Source of the DNA: Sphingobium sp. CR2-8
GTDB lineage: Bacteria > Pseudomonadota > Alphaproteobacteria > Sphingomonadales > Sphingomonadaceae
DNA length: 64,000 nt
NCBI RefSeq assembly: GCF_035818615.1
Contig: NZ_JAYKZY010000002.1
Span: 2,048,501-2,112,500 of the forward strand
Reading direction: 5' to 3'
The notes below the pieces were generated by a model, which searched no databases, had not been told where the DNA came from, and was given only the letters and a program-made list of their open reading frames with translations. This document shows positions 63,489 to 64,000 of the stretch, in pieces (within the stretch, counting starts at the first letter, position 1; each line of letters begins with the position of its first letter). Position numbers and translations under genes: made by a program.

Positions 63489-64000
63489 TCAGATGATTTC
63501 GAGCGTGATGGTCTGAAGATTCTGGCTGTCGGGCCCGACCATGATGTCGAAGAGGCCGGGTTCGACCACCTCCTTCATGTCGAGATTCCATAAGGAAAAG
63601 GCGTCGGGGCCGATGTCGATGCGCACGGTCTTCGTCTCGCCGGGGGCAAGCGTGACGCGCTCGAAGCCTTTGAGTTCCTTGATCGGGCGGGTGACGCTGG
63701 CGGTCTGGTCGTGGACGTAGATCTGGACGACCTCGTCCCCTGCCCTGTTCCCGACATTGCGGACCTCGACCTGCACCGTCACGGTGCCGCCGACGCCGAT
63801 ACGCGCGGAAGAAAGCCGTGGTTTTCCAATGTCGAATTGCGTGTAGCTGAGGCCATATCCGAAAGGAAAAAGCGGTGCGTTATCCGCGAACAGATAGCCG
63901 CGCCGGGCCGACGGCTTGCGGTTGTAGAAGATCGGCACCTGCCCCGCGTCGCGCGCGACGGTGACGGGCAGCTTCGCGCCCGGATTGACATCGCCGAACA
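63489..64000 (-). CDS. GH3 family glycosidase, C-terminal part (5' end outside window)
   Basis: The open frame reaches the window edge, giving the last 170 residues of a glycoside hydrolase family 3 enzyme (beta-glucosidase or beta-xylosidase): [20 protein letters not shown], then [14 protein letters not shown], the usual junction before the fibronectin-III-like C-terminal domain ([33 protein letters not shown]). The catalytic Asp lies outside. It heads, or belongs to, the hexuronate operon and probably releases uronate-bearing sugars. Confidence 0.9.
   Translation of the reverse strand, partial: FGDVNPGAKLPVTVARDAGQVPIFYNRKPSARRGYLFADNAPLFPFGYGLSYTQFDIGKPRLSSARIGVGGTVTVQVEVRNVGNRAGDEVVQIYVHDQTASVTRPIKELKGFERVTLAPGETKTVRIDIGPDAFSLWNLDMKEVVEPGLFDIMVGPDSQNLQTITLEII

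Noticed and set aside
1..64000. CRISPR array, rRNA genes, replication origin
   Set aside because: Looked for regular short repeats with spacers, rRNA cores and origin-type repeat clusters; none seen.

Overview
The window is chromosomal DNA of an alphaproteobacterium, most probably a sphingomonad (Sphingobium/Sphingomonas type). Evidence: high GC backbone; a FYDLN_acid protein next to aroA-cmk-rpsA-ihfB; a ManD-type mannonate dehydratase closely matching the Novosphingobium enzyme in its catalytic residues; a large TonB-dependent receptor with a LacI-type operator; and the intergenic hairpin repeats typical of sphingomonads at about 32.2, 53.2 and 62.2 kb.

Layout. 1-7.56 kb is backbone: the 3' part of a UvrD-type helicase gene, a GAF protein, two tRNA-Ala(GGC) genes each followed by a strong hairpin, a FYDLN_acid protein, aroA-cmk-rpsA (terminator after rpsA), ihfB and tRNA-Leu(UAA).

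7.56-25.49 kb is an integrated genomic island. A tyrosine integrase sits beside the 3' end of tRNA-Leu, and a 57-bp copy of that tRNA end recurs at 25433-25489, so both att sites are visible. A 19-bp tandem motif just inside each end may be the integrase arm sites. The island carries an AlpA-like regulator, a frameshifted P-loop/helicase-like gene in AT-rich DNA, many small single genes (zinc ribbons, secreted, lipoprotein and membrane proteins) separated by copies of a dispersed repeat of about 120 bp, an IS66 element apparently inserted into one such copy, a MucR-like operon, a serine recombinase with an inverted repeat over its promoter, a GIY-YIG-like protein, and next to attR an 825-aa protein joining an HsdR_N-like PD-(D/E)XK nuclease domain to a P-loop ATPase. 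The last is the best candidate for an undescribed system, probably anti-phage defence.

25.5-49 kb is backbone: a KefB-like antiporter, glutaminase, alaS, a GST/M24 peptidase pair, malate synthase G divergent from a LysR regulator, MaeB malic enzyme, an L,D-transpeptidase, regulators, transporters, a MetE-like protein, and a metNIQ methionine importer preceded by a luciferase-like monooxygenase remnant.

49-64 kb holds two catabolic units. putA (proline to glutamate) is divergent from its likely Lrp-type regulator. A leftward operon handles hexuronates: a GH3 glycosidase (cut by the window edge), manD, an ExuT-like transporter, uxaC and uxuB, followed by a TonB-dependent receptor with its own operator. 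Together they suggest uptake of uronic-acid-containing oligosaccharides, cleavage, import of glucuronate/galacturonate, and conversion through fructuronate and mannonate to 2-keto-3-deoxygluconate.
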